Of a DNA stretch of 64,000 bases, positions 14,160 through 25,740 are shown one piece after another. This DNA comes from an uncultured Pelagibacteraceae bacterium. Lineage in GTDB: Bacteria; Pseudomonadota; Alphaproteobacteria; Pelagibacterales; Pelagibacteraceae. The number at the start of each line of letters is the position of its first letter. The first letter of the stretch is position 1. Made by a program: the position numbers and the translations under genes. The DNA lies in the NCBI GenBank assembly GCA_902523895.1, contig CABZAZ010000001.1, positions 1-64,000 on the forward strand. The letters are read 5' to 3'. The notes beneath the pieces are model-generated. The model ran no database searches and was not told the DNA's origin. It saw only the letters and a list, made by a program, of their open reading frames with translations.

Positions 14160-15455
14160 TTACATTTTCTTTAAAAGATTTTTTGTATCAGATGCGTAAT
14201 ATAAGCTTAAATTTAACATAAATAAAGTTAAGTTATAGTCAGTAAAAAAAGAACCACTAGGTAAAAGTGGAACAAAATAAACTACTAAAAATGCAAAACA
14301 ACCTTTTTGCAAATAGTTATTAGAGTTAATCATTGATCTGTAATTTTTAAAAATTAAACTAAAAAAAATTGATAGAATTATGATTGTGCCAACTAACCCG
14401 TGTTCTGACAAAAACTCAATATAAATTTGATGGGGATGAGTTGTGCAGATAAATTCTTTTTTATTTTCTTTATTTTCTTCAACTGCTAATTTGCAAGAAA
14501 CAAGTCTAAAATTTTTATTCCCAACTCCTAAAATAGGCTCGTCTTTGAAAATTGATATACCTGTCTTGTAAATTTTATAGTAAACATGATCATCAAAATT
14601 TGTCAAAATACTTCTTCTCATTATATTACCAACGACATCCACCTCTCCCTCTTCTGTATAAGACAGATAGTAGGGTGAAAATAATTGATTTACGTACCTT
14701 ATCTTAAGAAAATGGGAGGAAAATAAAGCTGTAATGATTAATATGATTAAAATTAAGAAGCCAAGAAATTTTTTTTTAAAACTAAGCCTATCAAATAAAT
14801 TATAAAATAATATGAAAGAGATTAATGCTTTAATTGAATTAGATCTTTCACCTGTTAAAAAAATTGCTAAAAAAATTGTCAAAGATAAAGCAAAAATCAA
14901 AAAAAAATATTTTTTCGATCTACTTTGAAAAAAAATAAACAAAGCGCCAATAATCATTAAATAAAAAGCATTTAAGTAACCACCAACTATTGGTTCGTCC
15001 TTAAAAAAACTTACAACTCTATTACCATAAGGAGATACATAGCCTAAAAAATTAGATCCTCTATAAACTTCAAGAAATATATCTGCTACTATAATAATTA
15101 TAAAAAAAGACCAAAATTTAAAAATTATTTTGAGTGAAACCAATCTAAAAAAATAACTTAGAGCGGCAAAAAAGATGACCCACCTTATAAAACCTAAATT
15201 TCTAATATAACTGAGACTTGGATCTTGAGAAATGAATGTATTAATTATTAAATATACAAATAAAATAAATAATAATTTTACAGCATTTTCTTTTAATGAT
15301 GAAAAATCTTTTTTAAGAATTATGCTAACTATAAAGAAGATATCTATTAATAAAACATTAATTAATGAAATTGAAGAACCTAATACAATCGAGATTGGTA
15401 AAAATATTAATAAAGCATAAATTGGAAGATCTTTATATCTTATATTATTCATCAA
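14160..15455 (-). CDS. O-antigen ligase / Wzy-like membrane protein, 431 aa
   Basis: A polytopic inner-membrane protein with about ten to twelve hydrophobic segments. It has the Wzy_C/WaaL signature region: a large periplasmic loop around residues 285-350 containing DEPILGVGNKNFR and THPHQIYIEFLSEHGLVG, preceded by GERSNSIKALI. Members ligate or polymerise surface polysaccharide onto a lipid carrier or lipid A core. It stands alone between tRNA-Val and rpoD; no sugar-transferase genes are nearby, so the exact substrate is open. Confidence 0.82.
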   Translation of the reverse strand: MMNNIRYKDLPIYALLIFLPISIVLGSSISLINVLLIDIFFIVSIILKKDFSSLKENAVKLLFILFVYLIINTFISQDPSLSYIRNLGFIRWVIFFAALSYFFRLVSLKIIFKFWSFFIIIIVADIFLEVYRGSNFLGYVSPYGNRVVSFFKDEPIVGGYLNAFYLMIIGALFIFFQSRSKKYFFLIFALSLTIFLAIFLTGERSNSIKALISFILFYNLFDRLSFKKKFLGFLILIILIITALFSSHFLKIRYVNQLFSPYYLSYTEEGEVDVVGNIMRRSILTNFDDHVYYKIYKTGISIFKDEPILGVGNKNFRLVSCKLAVEENKENKKEFICTTHPHQIYIEFLSEHGLVGTIIILSIFFSLIFKNYRSMINSNNYLQKGCFAFLVVYFVPLLPSGSFFTDYNLTLFMLNLSLYYASDTKNLLKKM

Positions 15456-15470
15456 AAAGCTAGAACTTCC

Positions 15471-17297
15471 CTAGCTCTCCAAGAAACTTTTTAACTGTTT
15501 AGATCTACTAGGGTGTTTAAGTTTTCTCAAAGCCTTTGCCTCTATTTGTCTAATACGCTCTCTTGTAACCGAAAATTGTAATCCAACTTCCTCCAATGTA
15601 TGGTCTGTATTCATCCCGACACCAAATCTCATTCTTAAGACTCTTTCTTCTCTAGGTGTAAGGGTAGACAAAATTTTTGTTGTTGCCTCACCCAAATTAG
15701 ATTTAATTGCTTGCTCTAGAGGAGCTAAGGCTTTTGTATCTTCAATAAAATCTCCAAGACTGCTATCTTCTTCATCACCCACAGGCTTTTCTAAAGATAC
15801 TGGCTCCTTTGAAATTTTTAGAACTTTTCGTACTTTGTCTAATGGCATACGAAGTTTTTTGGCTAATTCTTCTGGAGTTGCCTCTCTTCCAAACTCACTC
15901 AATATTAATCTTTGCGTTCGCACAATTTTATTTATTGTCTCAATCATATGGACAGGTATTCTAATAGTTCTTGCTTGATCTGCAATTGATCTGGTGATTG
16001 CTTGTCGTATCCACCAAGTTGCATAAGTAGAAAATTTATACCCCCTTCTATATTCAAATTTATCTACAGCTTTCATAAGTCCAATATTACCCTCTTGAAT
16101 TAAATCCAAAAATTGAAGTCCTCTGTTAGTATATTTTTTAGCAATTGAGATAACTAGTCTTAAATTAGCTTCAACCATTTCCTTCTTAGCTATTCTTGAC
16201 TCTTTTTCTCCTTTTTGAACTCTACTTACAAGTTTTTTAAAATCTGTCACAGACATTCCAAGTTTATGACTTATTTCAATTAATCTCTCTCGAATGTTTT
16301 TGAATTCCTCTTTATTTTTGCTAAAAAACTGCTTCCATAGAGTATTAGTATCTAAAAATTTTTTTAAATTAGGATTAATCTCGTTACCAATATAAAACTT
16401 AATAAATTCATTTCTTGGTATTTTTTGATCCATTGCAAGTCTCAATAAATTTCCCTCTAATGAAATTATCTTTTTATTTTCTATATAATGTTTTTGAACT
16501 AATTCTTCCAAAACCGAAGGGGACAGCTGAAGCGATTTAATATTTTCTAATATCTCATTTACAATTTTTTCATAACCTTTTTCTTTTGAAATTGAAAAAA
16601 CTTGAGAATTTAGCACACAATCTAACTTTTCTTTTTGATATTTAATAAGCTTACGATATTCTTTTGTAAGTAGATGTACTGTCTTTAAGACTTTTGGTTT
16701 AATTTCTGACTCCATCGCAGCAAGAGTTGGGTTAAAATCGTCATCGTTGTCATCATTTGAATTTTCGTCTTTTTCATCTTCACCAGCGTTTTTTTGTTTA
16801 GCGCTTGGACCGGTATTTTCATCTTCCATATAATTTGTATCGATATCAATTATTTCTCTTACAAGAATTTCATCTTTTTGTAATTTTTCATCCCATTCAA
16901 AAAATTGTTGTGCAGTTATTGGACTTTGAGATAAAGCTATTAACATAACATCTTTTCCCGCTTCAATTCTTTTAGCAATTGCTATCTCGCCTTCTCTCGA
17001 AAGCAATTCTACCCCTCCCATTTCTCTTAAATACATTCTGATTGGGTCATCACTTTTCTCGATGGTTTTACCCTCTTCTTTTGATGAATTTTCTTTTTTT
17101 CTTAGTACTTTAAAATCTGACTTTTTTTCTACTAAAACCACTCCCTCATCTAAAATATGAATGAATGCTTGAGATAGATTCTCGTCTGAAAGATTTCTTT
17201 TACCTAGCGACTTACTTAGTTCCTCGTAAGTGATAAATCCTCTATGAGTCCCTCGACCCATAAGTCTAGCAAATGATTTTGTTATAATTCTTTCCAC
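15471..17297 (-). CDS. rpoD: Primary sigma factor RpoD (sigma-70), 608 aa
   Basis: Directs RNA polymerase to housekeeping promoters. Region 1.2 is near residues 83-115 ([12 protein letters not shown]). An acidic insertion follows around 165-190. Region 2 begins near 372 ([14 protein letters not shown], then [15 protein letters not shown]), with region 3 and a region 4 helix-turn-helix ([18 protein letters not shown]) at the C-terminus. Length is normal for an alphaproteobacterial RpoD. It lies downstream of dnaG with a 67-bp gap, in the conserved yqeY-dnaG-rpoD order. Confidence 0.98.
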   Translation of the reverse strand: MERIITKSFARLMGRGTHRGFITYEELSKSLGKRNLSDENLSQAFIHILDEGVVLVEKKSDFKVLRKKENSSKEEGKTIEKSDDPIRMYLREMGGVELLSREGEIAIAKRIEAGKDVMLIALSQSPITAQQFFEWDEKLQKDEILVREIIDIDTNYMEDENTGPSAKQKNAGEDEKDENSNDDNDDDFNPTLAAMESEIKPKVLKTVHLLTKEYRKLIKYQKEKLDCVLNSQVFSISKEKGYEKIVNEILENIKSLQLSPSVLEELVQKHYIENKKIISLEGNLLRLAMDQKIPRNEFIKFYIGNEINPNLKKFLDTNTLWKQFFSKNKEEFKNIRERLIEISHKLGMSVTDFKKLVSRVQKGEKESRIAKKEMVEANLRLVISIAKKYTNRGLQFLDLIQEGNIGLMKAVDKFEYRRGYKFSTYATWWIRQAITRSIADQARTIRIPVHMIETINKIVRTQRLILSEFGREATPEELAKKLRMPLDKVRKVLKISKEPVSLEKPVGDEEDSSLGDFIEDTKALAPLEQAIKSNLGEATTKILSTLTPREERVLRMRFGVGMNTDHTLEEVGLQFSVTRERIRQIEAKALRKLKHPSRSKQLKSFLES

Positions 17298-17364
17298 AGA
17301 TATATTATTTTGAATGACTTATATAATATCAAATTAGCAAAAATCCATTGCTAATTTATTCAGA

Positions 17365-19140
17365 TTAATTGGTTTTTCTCTCGTTTTTGAGCTCTTTTAG
17401 CTCATTAAAGGTTGTTTCGCTCATATCTTTTGAGAACTTCGATTCTAATTCTTGAATTCTCAACTCTAAATCATGATTGAATAAATCTTTAGAAATATCA
17501 TCAAGTAATTCTATAACTTGATTATCACTTTTAGGTTTATTTTTAACTATATGTTTAATTGGTGCAAATTTATTAATTTTATCAAGTAACTGTTTATCCA
17601 AATTAAGATCTTCAATACTTATTTGATCGTCCGACTTAAATTTTGAAATAATAGAAACAAATATTTGCTTATTTATTTCAGTAAATATTTTGATATTTTC
17701 AATAAGATGAATATTTGCTTGAAATAAAGATAAATTATTTAATATCAAATATAATAAAGAAAACTCTTTTAATTCTACACCAGTAATTGTCTGGCTTTCA
17801 CTAAAAATTTTCTTTGTTGTGTCAAGTGATTTTGTTTTTCTTACAAATAATTTATTTTTATTTATATTAGAATGTGGTGTTAATTCCGCAATTTTCTCTA
17901 AAAAAAATTCAAGAACGTATTTTTTAATAAAATTATCTTGAATTGTATTTGCTATTAATCTTAGTTTTTTCTCAAATATTGCCATAGAGGAAGGATTATT
18001 TTTAGTTTGTTTTTTATAATGACTAAAAATAAATTGATGAATTGGCAATTTGTTTTGTTTTGTAAAATCTAAAAAAAAATTTTTGCCATTTTTATTTACA
18101 AAACTATCAGGGTCTTCTTTATCTGGTAAAAATAAAAAAGATATTTGTTTTTCAGGTTTCAACTCTTTTATAGAATTTTCTGCTGCTCTTAAAGCAGCTT
18201 TATAACCACTTTCATCTCCGTCAAAACAGATTATAATATCATCAAAGAATTGATTTAATGTTAAAATTTGTTTATCAGTTAAAGAAGTACCAAGATTTGC
18301 AACAACGTTCTCAACTCCATTTTTACTTAAACCAACTACATCCATATAACCTTCAACTAAAAAAATATGATCTAACTTATTAGATAATTTCCTTGCTAGG
18401 TCTAAATTGTAAAGATTCGAACCTTTTTTAAAAAAATTTGTCTCTGGCGAATTAATATATTTTGCTAAATAATCTATATTTTCTATTATTCTACCACCCA
18501 AAGCTATTGGCTGTCCTGAAATATTATTTATTGGAAATATTAATCTTCCTTTGAATCTTTCTACACAAGTTTTTTTCTTTTCATCGAAATAAAATAAACC
18601 ACTTTCTAATAAAGTTTTTTCACTAAATTCTTTTTTAATTTTATCAAAAAAACTTGGATTTTTTTCAACAAAACCAATTTTAAATTTTTTAACTTCATCT
18701 TTACCTAATGATCTATTTTTCAAATAATCTCTTGCGTTTGAGAGTTTTTCATTTTTTAATAACTGATCATGATAATAATCAACATACTTACTATAAATTG
18801 ATAAATACTCTTTCCATTTTTTTTCTCTCTCCTCATCTTGTTTTGTAAATAGATAGGGTTGCATCCCTGCAATATTAGCAAGATATTTTACTGCTTCTCC
18901 AAATCTTAAGTTTTGAGTTTTCATAACAAAATCAAAAATATTTCCGTGCTCTGAAGTTGCGAAACAATGATAAAATTCTTTTTCATCATTAACTGTAAAA
19001 GAAGGTGTCTTCTCATTTTTAAACGGTGATAGTCCAACAAACTCTTTTCCTCTTTTTTTTAAAGCTACTACTTTTGAAACAACACTAGAAACTTTGAGAC
19101 GGGTTTTAATTTCATCTAGATATTCTTTTGGATATTTCAT
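17365..19140 (-). CDS. dnaG: DNA primase DnaG, 591 aa
   Basis: Makes RNA primers at the replication fork. The N-terminal zinc-ribbon region is recognisable by position but has lost metal ligands: SPFKNEKTPSF stands where CPFH is usual, and YHCFATSEHGN where CFGC is usual. The TOPRIM core is intact (LVEGYMDVVGL with the catalytic Glu, then ICFDGDESGYKAALR). The C-terminal DnaB-interaction part is poorly conserved. The start shares one base with the yqeY stop. The ligand loss is probably shared with other alphaproteobacteria, since I recall similar sequences, but zinc-independent folding of this domain is inferred. Confidence 0.96.
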   Translation of the reverse strand: MKYPKEYLDEIKTRLKVSSVVSKVVALKKRGKEFVGLSPFKNEKTPSFTVNDEKEFYHCFATSEHGNIFDFVMKTQNLRFGEAVKYLANIAGMQPYLFTKQDEEREKKWKEYLSIYSKYVDYYHDQLLKNEKLSNARDYLKNRSLGKDEVKKFKIGFVEKNPSFFDKIKKEFSEKTLLESGLFYFDEKKKTCVERFKGRLIFPINNISGQPIALGGRIIENIDYLAKYINSPETNFFKKGSNLYNLDLARKLSNKLDHIFLVEGYMDVVGLSKNGVENVVANLGTSLTDKQILTLNQFFDDIIICFDGDESGYKAALRAAENSIKELKPEKQISFLFLPDKEDPDSFVNKNGKNFFLDFTKQNKLPIHQFIFSHYKKQTKNNPSSMAIFEKKLRLIANTIQDNFIKKYVLEFFLEKIAELTPHSNINKNKLFVRKTKSLDTTKKIFSESQTITGVELKEFSLLYLILNNLSLFQANIHLIENIKIFTEINKQIFVSIISKFKSDDQISIEDLNLDKQLLDKINKFAPIKHIVKNKPKSDNQVIELLDDISKDLFNHDLELRIQELESKFSKDMSETTFNELKELKNERKTN

Positions 19141-19601
19141 TATTTATTTAATAATTGTTTTAATAAGGCGCCAGCTTTTGAAAAATCAACTTCATCAGCA
19201 TGCTTTTTTTTTAATTCACCCATTACTTTTCCCATATCTTTAATAGAGTTTGCACCTAATTTAGAAATAATTTCCACACATATTTTTTTAGTATCTTCGT
19301 TATTCAGCTGTTTAGGTAAAAAACTTGATAGAATATCAAATTCGTTTTGCTCAATTTCTAGAAGATCAGTGCGATTATTTTTTTTATAAATATCGATTGA
19401 TTCGGTTCTTTGCTTCATCATTTTTTTTAATAATCTTTTTATATCTTCATCATCTGTTTCTTTTTTGTTAGGGCCAGATCTGTTGGAGATATCCAGATCC
19501 TTAATTGATGATAAAATTAACCTATAAGTTGAGATCTTGGTTTTATCTTTAGATTTTAAAGCATTTTTATATTCTGTTTCAATTGTTTCTTTTAACGACA
19601 T
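19140..19601 (-). CDS. GatB/YqeY family protein, 153 aa
   Basis: Full-length YqeY-family protein: an N-terminal helical domain (LKETIETEYKNALKSKDKT, LILSSIKDLD) and a C-terminal domain like the tail of GatB (FLPKQLNNEDTKKI, MGKVMGELKKKH). The GatB tail binds tRNA. The function of the stand-alone protein is not firmly established. It is the first gene before dnaG and rpoD and is divergent from carA, with about 125 bp between them for both promoters. Confidence 0.92.
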   Translation of the reverse strand: MSLKETIETEYKNALKSKDKTKISTYRLILSSIKDLDISNRSGPNKKETDDEDIKRLLKKMMKQRTESIDIYKKNNRTDLLEIEQNEFDILSSFLPKQLNNEDTKKICVEIISKLGANSIKDMGKVMGELKKKHADEVDFSKAGALLKQLLNK

Positions 19602-19726
19602 TGTTTTTAATCTACTTCAAAGAAAAAATTCTTCAAAAGAAAAATTGTTTTTTTACAATTTTATAATACATCTCTGTTGCGATAATAAATCAATTATTGT
19701 ATTAACCTTTAACTTATGAGTTGTAA

Positions 19727-20920
19727 TTGATCAAAAAATTAAAAAAAACTCACTTAAAAAATTCTCAAAAAAATACAGGTATTTTAGTTTTAGAAAACAA
19801 AAAGATTTTTAAAGGTATCGGGATTGGATATCAGGGGGAAGCAACTGGTGAGGTCTGTTTTAATACCTCATTAACGGGATACCAAGAAATAATATCAGAT
19901 CCATCTTATGCCGGACAAATAATAAACTTTACCTTTCCTCACATTGGAAATGTAGGCACGAATAAAGAAGATTTCGAATCTGATAAAATATGGACTAAAG
20001 GAGTTATTTTTAATTCTGAGATAACATCGCCATCAAATTATAGATCTTTTCAACATTTAGATGCTTGGTTAAAAAAAAATAAGATAGTTGGAATTACTGG
20101 GCTTGATACAAGAAGTTTAACAAATTTTATTAGAGATAAAGGTGCCCCAAAAGGAACCATTGCTTACTCAAAAAAAAATAAATTTCATATTAACAAACTT
20201 ATTAATTCTACGATTAAATGGAGTGGGCTAAAAAATTTAGATCTTGCAGAAAAAGTAACTACGCAAAAAAATTATATTTGGAAAGGACTGAAAACTTGGA
20301 GAAAAGAACATGGCTATAGAAAAAATAATCAAAATTCATTTCATGTGGTGGCCATCGATTATGGAATAAAAAAAAATATTTTGAGATATTTTTCTGATTT
20401 TAAATGTAAAGTAACTGTAGTTTCTTGTAAAACAACTGCAGAAAAAATTTTATCTCTTAAACCTAATGGCGTATTCTTATCTAATGGACCTGGAGATCCA
20501 GCTGCAACAGGAAAATATGCAATTCAAATAATTCAAAATCTTATTAAAAAGAAAATGCCATTATTTGGTATCTGCCTAGGTCATCAGATACTCGCACTTG
20601 CATTAGGTGGTAAGACAAAAAAAATGAAGTTAGGTCACAGAGGAGCAAATCATCCTGTAAAAAATTTAATTAAAGACAATGTAGAAATTACTAGCCAAAA
20701 TCATGGCTTTGAAGTTGTAAGAGAAAATTTACCAAAAAATATTCAGATTACCCATAAATCTTTGTTCGATAATAGTATCGAGGGAATAAGATTAAAAAAT
20801 AATCCAGTATTTTCAGTTCAATATCACCCAGAGTCAAACCCAGGGCCACAAGATAGTGTCTATTTATTCCAGGAATTTATTAACAACATGAAAAAAAATG
20901 CCAAAAAGAAAAGATCTTAA
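19727..20920 (+). CDS. carA: Carbamoyl-phosphate synthase small subunit
   Basis: Glutamine amidotransferase subunit that feeds ammonia to CarB for pyrimidine and arginine synthesis. N-terminal CarA domain: [20 protein letters not shown]. Class I amidotransferase domain: nucleophile Cys in GICLGHQ (about residue 283) and His/Glu in YHPESNPG near the C-terminus. The start is read as TTG at 19727, with no suitable ATG nearby; the exact start is uncertain by up to about 20 codons. The 3' end overlaps carB by 23 bp. Confidence 0.96.
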   Translation: MIKKLKKTHLKNSQKNTGILVLENKKIFKGIGIGYQGEATGEVCFNTSLTGYQEIISDPSYAGQIINFTFPHIGNVGTNKEDFESDKIWTKGVIFNSEITSPSNYRSFQHLDAWLKKNKIVGITGLDTRSLTNFIRDKGAPKGTIAYSKKNKFHINKLINSTIKWSGLKNLDLAEKVTTQKNYIWKGLKTWRKEHGYRKNNQNSFHVVAIDYGIKKNILRYFSDFKCKVTVVSCKTTAEKILSLKPNGVFLSNGPGDPAATGKYAIQIIQNLIKKKMPLFGICLGHQILALALGGKTKKMKLGHRGANHPVKNLIKDNVEITSQNHGFEVVRENLPKNIQITHKSLFDNSIEGIRLKNNPVFSVQYHPESNPGPQDSVYLFQEFINNMKKNAKKKRS

Positions 20921-23900
20921 AAAAATTTTAGTTGTAGGTGCTGGACCAATTATCATTGGCCAAGCTTGTGAATTTGATTATTCAGGAACCCAGGCTTGTA
21001 AGGCATTAAAAGATGAAGGTTATAAAGTTATTTTAATTAATTCAAATCCAGCAACAATTATGACAGATCCGGATGTTGCAGATAAAACTTACATTGAGCC
21101 TATTACTTTAGAGGTTTTAGAAAAAATTCTCAAAAAAGAAAAACCAGATGCAATTCTTCCAACCATGGGTGGCCAAACTGCTCTTAACCTCGCAATGGAG
21201 GCAGAGAAAAAGGGAATTTTAAAAAAATATAAAATCGAATTAATTGGTGCAAATTCAAAAGCTATTTCCAATGCAGAAGATAGAAAAAAATTTAGAAAAA
21301 ACATGATTGATATTGGTTTAGATCTTCCAAAATCTGAGATCGTAAACAATATAAATCAAGCATCAAAAGTTTTGAATAAAATTGGTCTGCCAGCAATAAT
21401 TAGACCAGCTTTTACGCTTGGAGGTTTAGGAGGAGGAATAGCAAAAAACAAAACGGATTACCTAAAAATTATCAAAAAATGGTTTACACGAGTCTCCGGT
21501 TAGCCAAGTGCTTGTAGAAGAGTGTTTAGAAGGTTGGAAAGAATTTGAAATGGAAGTTGTAAGAGATAAAAAAGATAATTGTATAATTATTTGTTCAATA
21601 GAAAATGTAGATCCAATGGGAATACACACAGGAGACTCAGTTACAGTTGCTCCTGCATTGACATTAACTGACAAAGAATATCAAGTAATGCGAAATGCTT
21701 CTATTGCATGTTTAAGAAAAATTGGAGTTGAGACAGGTGGTTCAAATGTTCAATTTGCAATAAACCCTAAAAATGGGCGAATGGTAATAATTGAGATGAA
21801 CCCTAGAGTATCAAGATCATCAGCCCTTGCATCAAAAGCAACCGGATTTCCCATAGCTAAAGTTGCTGCAAAACTTGCAGTTGGCTATACATTGGATGAA
21901 TTAAAAAATGAAATTACCAAAGTTACTCCAGCATCATTTGAACCAAGTATAGATTATGTAGTAACCAAAATTCCAAGATTTACTTTTGAAAAATTTTCAA
22001 CATCTCCAGCAATTTTAGGCACATCAATGAAATCAGTTGGGGAAGCAATGGCAATTGGAAGAAACTTTAAAGAATCTCTTCAAAAAGCATTGATCTCTCT
22101 TGAGACTGGTTTCTCAGGATTAGACAGAATATTTGATCTAAACAAAAAACAAATTGAAAAAAAACTAAGAGAAAATATTCCAAATAAAATCTTAATTGTT
22201 GCCGAAGCAATGAGGAAAAAAATAAATATTAAAAGAATTTATAATTTATCAAAAATCGACCCTTGGTTCTTAAACCAAATTAAAGAAATAATAGATAATG
22301 AAATTAAGATCAAAAACAATGGATTACCTAAAAATTTTGATGATTTTAATCGAATAAAATCAATAGGTTTTTCAGATAAAAAGCTTTCTGAGCTGTCAAA
22401 TTTATCTGAAGATATTGTGAGAAAAAAAAGAACTGCACTTAAAATTTTACCAGTATTTAAAAAAGTTGATACTTGTGCGGCAGAATTCAAATCTTTTACA
22501 CCATACATGTACTCAACATATCAAAGAAATTTTTCAATAAATTCAGAGTGTGAAGCTGACCCATCTGTTAAGAAAAAAATTATAATATTAGGTGGAGGGC
22601 CTAATAGAATAGGACAAGGAATAGAATTTGATTATTGCTGTTGTCAAGCCAGTTTTGCATTAAAAACCGCTGGTTTTGAGACTGTAATGGTTAATTGTAA
22701 TCCAGAGACTGTCTCAACAGATTACGACACTAGCGATAGATTATATTTTGAGCCTTTAAAGGAAGAATATGTGTTCAATATTATAAAGAGAGAAAAGGAT
22801 AAAGGGAATTTAGTTGGTATCATCACGCAATTTGGTGGTCAAACTCCAATTAAATTAGCAAAATTTTTACACGATAATAATCTCCCAATTTTAGGAACTC
22901 AATACTCATCTATTGATCTAGCAGAAGATAGAGATAGATTTAGAAAACTTTTAGAAAAATTAAATTTAAATCAAGCTGAAAGTGGAATTGCAAAAAATTT
23001 CAAACAAGCAATTGAAATATCTGAAAAAATTGGTTTACCTTTAATGGTTAGACCCTCTTATGTTCTTGGGGGAAGGGCGATGGAAATTGTTTATGAAAAA
23101 AGCCAATTAAAAAATTTTGTTGATGAAGCCTTTAAAGCAGCAGAAAAAAATCCAATTCTTATTGACAAATTTTTAGATCATGCAATGGAGGTGGATGTTG
23201 ATGCTATATCAGATGGTAAAGAAGTGCATGTGGCTGGGATAATGCAGCATATAGAGGAAGCAGGTATTCATTCTGGGGACTCGGCTTGCAGCTTACCACC
23301 AGTTTCAATAAAACCTTTTTTAATAAAAGAAATTGAGAAACAAACAAAAAATTTAGCCCTAGCTCTGAAAGTAAAAGGTTTCATGAATGTTCAATTCGCA
23401 ATAAAGAAAGATGAAATTTTTGTTATTGAGGTAAATCCAAGAGCTAGTCGGACTGTTCCTTTTGTCTCAAAAGCTAAAGGAGTGCCGTTGGCAAAGATAG
23501 CCTCGAGAGTTATGGCTGGTGAGAAACTTTCAAAATTTAATTTAAAAGATAAATCTAAAGGCATGTTTGCTGTAAAAGAAGCTGTTTTTCCATTTAATAA
23601 ATTTCCTAATAGTGATTTATTGTTAGGTCCAGAAATGAAATCAACTGGGGAAGTGATGGGATTTGACAAAAATTTTGGAATGGCCTACGCAAAAAGCCAA
23701 ATAGCATCGTCTAATTCATTACCTATTAAAGGATTAGCTTTTTTATCATTAAAAGACTCTCATAAAGATGAGGGATTAGGGCTTGCAAAAGAACTTTTAA
23801 AACTAAATTTTAGTTTGTGTGCCACAAAAGGAACTGCTGAATATATTCAAAAACATGGCATGAGTTGTAAAATTATAAATAAAGTAAGTAGTGGGTCACC

Positions 23901-24123
23901 TCATATTGTTGATGTTCTCGACTCCAAAAAAATTGCATTGGTAATAAACACTGGTGGAGGCAATACAGAACACAGATTAAGCGATGCTATTGCTTTAAGA
24001 AGAGCAACACTTAAAAATAAAGTGCCCTACTGCACAAATATGTCAACAGCACTAGCATGTATTGAAGGTATTAAATCACTAAAAACAAAAGAATTAGAGG
24101 TGACGTCTCTACAAAATATTTAA
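20898..24123 (+). CDS. carB: Carbamoyl-phosphate synthase large subunit, frameshifted as assembled
   Basis: Makes carbamoyl phosphate from bicarbonate, ATP and ammonia. Two homologous ATP-grasp halves are visible ([17 protein letters not shown] early; [17 protein letters not shown] in the second half), followed by an MGS-like allosteric domain. The frame breaks at an A6 run (21474-21479). As written, translation ends at a TAG near 21503. With one A removed, the reading continues as [18 protein letters not shown], matching the family and giving about 1074 aa, the normal length. Because the gene is essential and otherwise intact, sequencing or assembly error is most likely. Confidence 0.95.
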
Positions 24124-24782
24124 TAAACTTTCCAATCAGTTTTAAATGTAACATAATTGACTTGAATACATCTTCTTTCTTTAACAATTTTTTTCTTTTC
24201 CATACCGTGCCATGTATTTGGACCACTAGTAAATAAATAACCATAATTATGCTTGTAGGGAACTGTTTTAACTTTTTCTAATTTTTCATTATAAAAATCA
24301 GTGCCTAATTCCTCTGACTCATTTGCGTTATTTACAAAAATAAGTCCTGACATTAATTTTTCTTTAATGTCACAATGAGGCTTTAACCAAAAACCTTCAC
24401 GATCACATATAACTTCAAGTCTGACATACGAACCTGATAAATCTTTATTAATCATTTTGGAGATCGTTTCGCATGTTTCTTTAGATTGAAGTTCATTAAT
24501 AAATTTTACTAAATTTGGAAATTGAGAAGCATTATCTTTTGTAACAAAACATCTAAATTTTATTGCCTCACCGCCTGAAGCTATGCCTTCTCTAAATTCG
24601 GCAGCACCTCCATCAATTGCTCTTGTACCATCATAATTGAGATTATGTTTACTTACATCGGGAATGTCTGCTCCTTCTATTTCTTTGATGGCCTCTTCAC
24701 TTAAAGCATTATTATATTCCCAGTGATTAAATGGGAATTCATACTTTTTTGAGTTTTTCAATATAGAATTAAGAAAAGTCAT
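24120..24782 (-). CDS. 2-oxoglutarate/Fe(II) oxygenase-like protein, 220 aa
   Basis: Probable non-heme iron oxygenase. The HxD motif is in [11 protein letters not shown], the distal His in NTWHGMEKK, and an Arg about 10 residues on ([11 protein letters not shown]) could bind 2-oxoglutarate. Residues between form the expected beta-strands (MSGLIFVNN). The substrate is unknown. Its start overlaps the ELM1-like gene by 14 bp, so the two are an operon. Its stop shares TTAA with the convergent carB stop. Confidence 0.75.
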   Translation of the reverse strand: MTFLNSILKNSKKYEFPFNHWEYNNALSEEAIKEIEGADIPDVSKHNLNYDGTRAIDGGAAEFREGIASGGEAIKFRCFVTKDNASQFPNLVKFINELQSKETCETISKMINKDLSGSYVRLEVICDREGFWLKPHCDIKEKLMSGLIFVNNANESEELGTDFYNEKLEKVKTVPYKHNYGYLFTSGPNTWHGMEKKKIVKERRCIQVNYVTFKTDWKVY

Positions 24783-25719
24783 AATCTTTAAATTGTTTCT
24801 CTATATATCCCGATATTCTATCAGTTTCATTAAGTTTTTTATAATTCCATTCTTCTACTCCGTCCCCTAAGTTTTTAATTATTTCTAGGGATTTAAAAAG
24901 CTCAAAAAATTTTTTGAAACGAATATTTTTTTTAACAGCTGGCATTTGAGCCACATATATTGGTCTCCCCGACATAGCTGCCTCAGATATCATAGATGTA
25001 GAGTCGCAAGTTACAATAATATGATTAGCTAGTTTAAGTGATGACAAATAGGCTTTCTTATCAATATCTTGAATTATAATCTGATCATCATCAAAAAAAT
25101 TTCGAGCTTTATCTATAATTCTTTGCGGTGTTCTCATTGAAGGTATAAATATTAGCTGATAACCTTGATTTATGAAATTTTTTTTGGTTTTAACAAAAAT
25201 TTCCTCAATTATTTGATCATTAAAATCATAATACTTATTTGGACCACCAGCGATAAACACAATTACTTTTTCTTTTTTAATTCTAGGTTTTAAATAATTA
25301 ACATTTTCCTCTAACTCTCTTTCGGTAAGATAATGAATTGCTCCTTTAGTTTTAAGAACATTTTTCCCCTCAAGACCATCGTGCTCTGGCGCAATAACAA
25401 AATCAAAATTATTTAATGATACTTTTGGATCTTGAATATGAATGTTCATAATTTTACTTCCAAATTTTTTTTTTAAAAAGATGGATGGGACTACACTTTT
25501 TCTCCCACATGAAATTACTACATTAAATTTTTCTGATATATTATTTTTGAAAACAAAATCTTTTATGGGTGTTAATTTTGGAGGAATCATTTTCCAAAAA
25601 TTATTTAGTTCAATTTTTTCGTGTATAAATTCAAGATTAAGAGCTTTGGCGAGCCCCTCAACTTGGCTAATCATACCATGCATACCCTCGGTCAATAATA
25701 AACCTTTTAATTTAGTCAT
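24769..25719 (-). CDS. ELM1/GtrOC1-like putative glycosyltransferase, 316 aa
   Basis: Resembles the mitochondrial-fission ELM1 family widespread in alphaproteobacteria, a GT-B-like fold. Features: LLLTEGMHGMISQVEGLAKAL at the N-terminus, IHIQDPKVSLNNFDFVIAPEHDGL in the middle, VFIAGGPNKYY, and the C-terminal nucleotide-site-like ANHIIVTCDSTSMISEAAMSGRPIYV. Despite the name, the bacterial role is probably in envelope sugar chemistry; this is inference. It is paired with the oxygenase gene and divergent from trxB, with only about 20 bp between starts. Confidence 0.8.
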   Translation of the reverse strand: MTKLKGLLLTEGMHGMISQVEGLAKALNLEFIHEKIELNNFWKMIPPKLTPIKDFVFKNNISEKFNVVISCGRKSVVPSIFLKKKFGSKIMNIHIQDPKVSLNNFDFVIAPEHDGLEGKNVLKTKGAIHYLTERELEENVNYLKPRIKKEKVIVFIAGGPNKYYDFNDQIIEEIFVKTKKNFINQGYQLIFIPSMRTPQRIIDKARNFFDDDQIIIQDIDKKAYLSSLKLANHIIVTCDSTSMISEAAMSGRPIYVAQMPAVKKNIRFKKFFELFKSLEIIKNLGDGVEEWNYKKLNETDRISGYIEKQFKDYDFS

Positions 25720-25740
25720 TTATCACTATATAGCTTTCAT

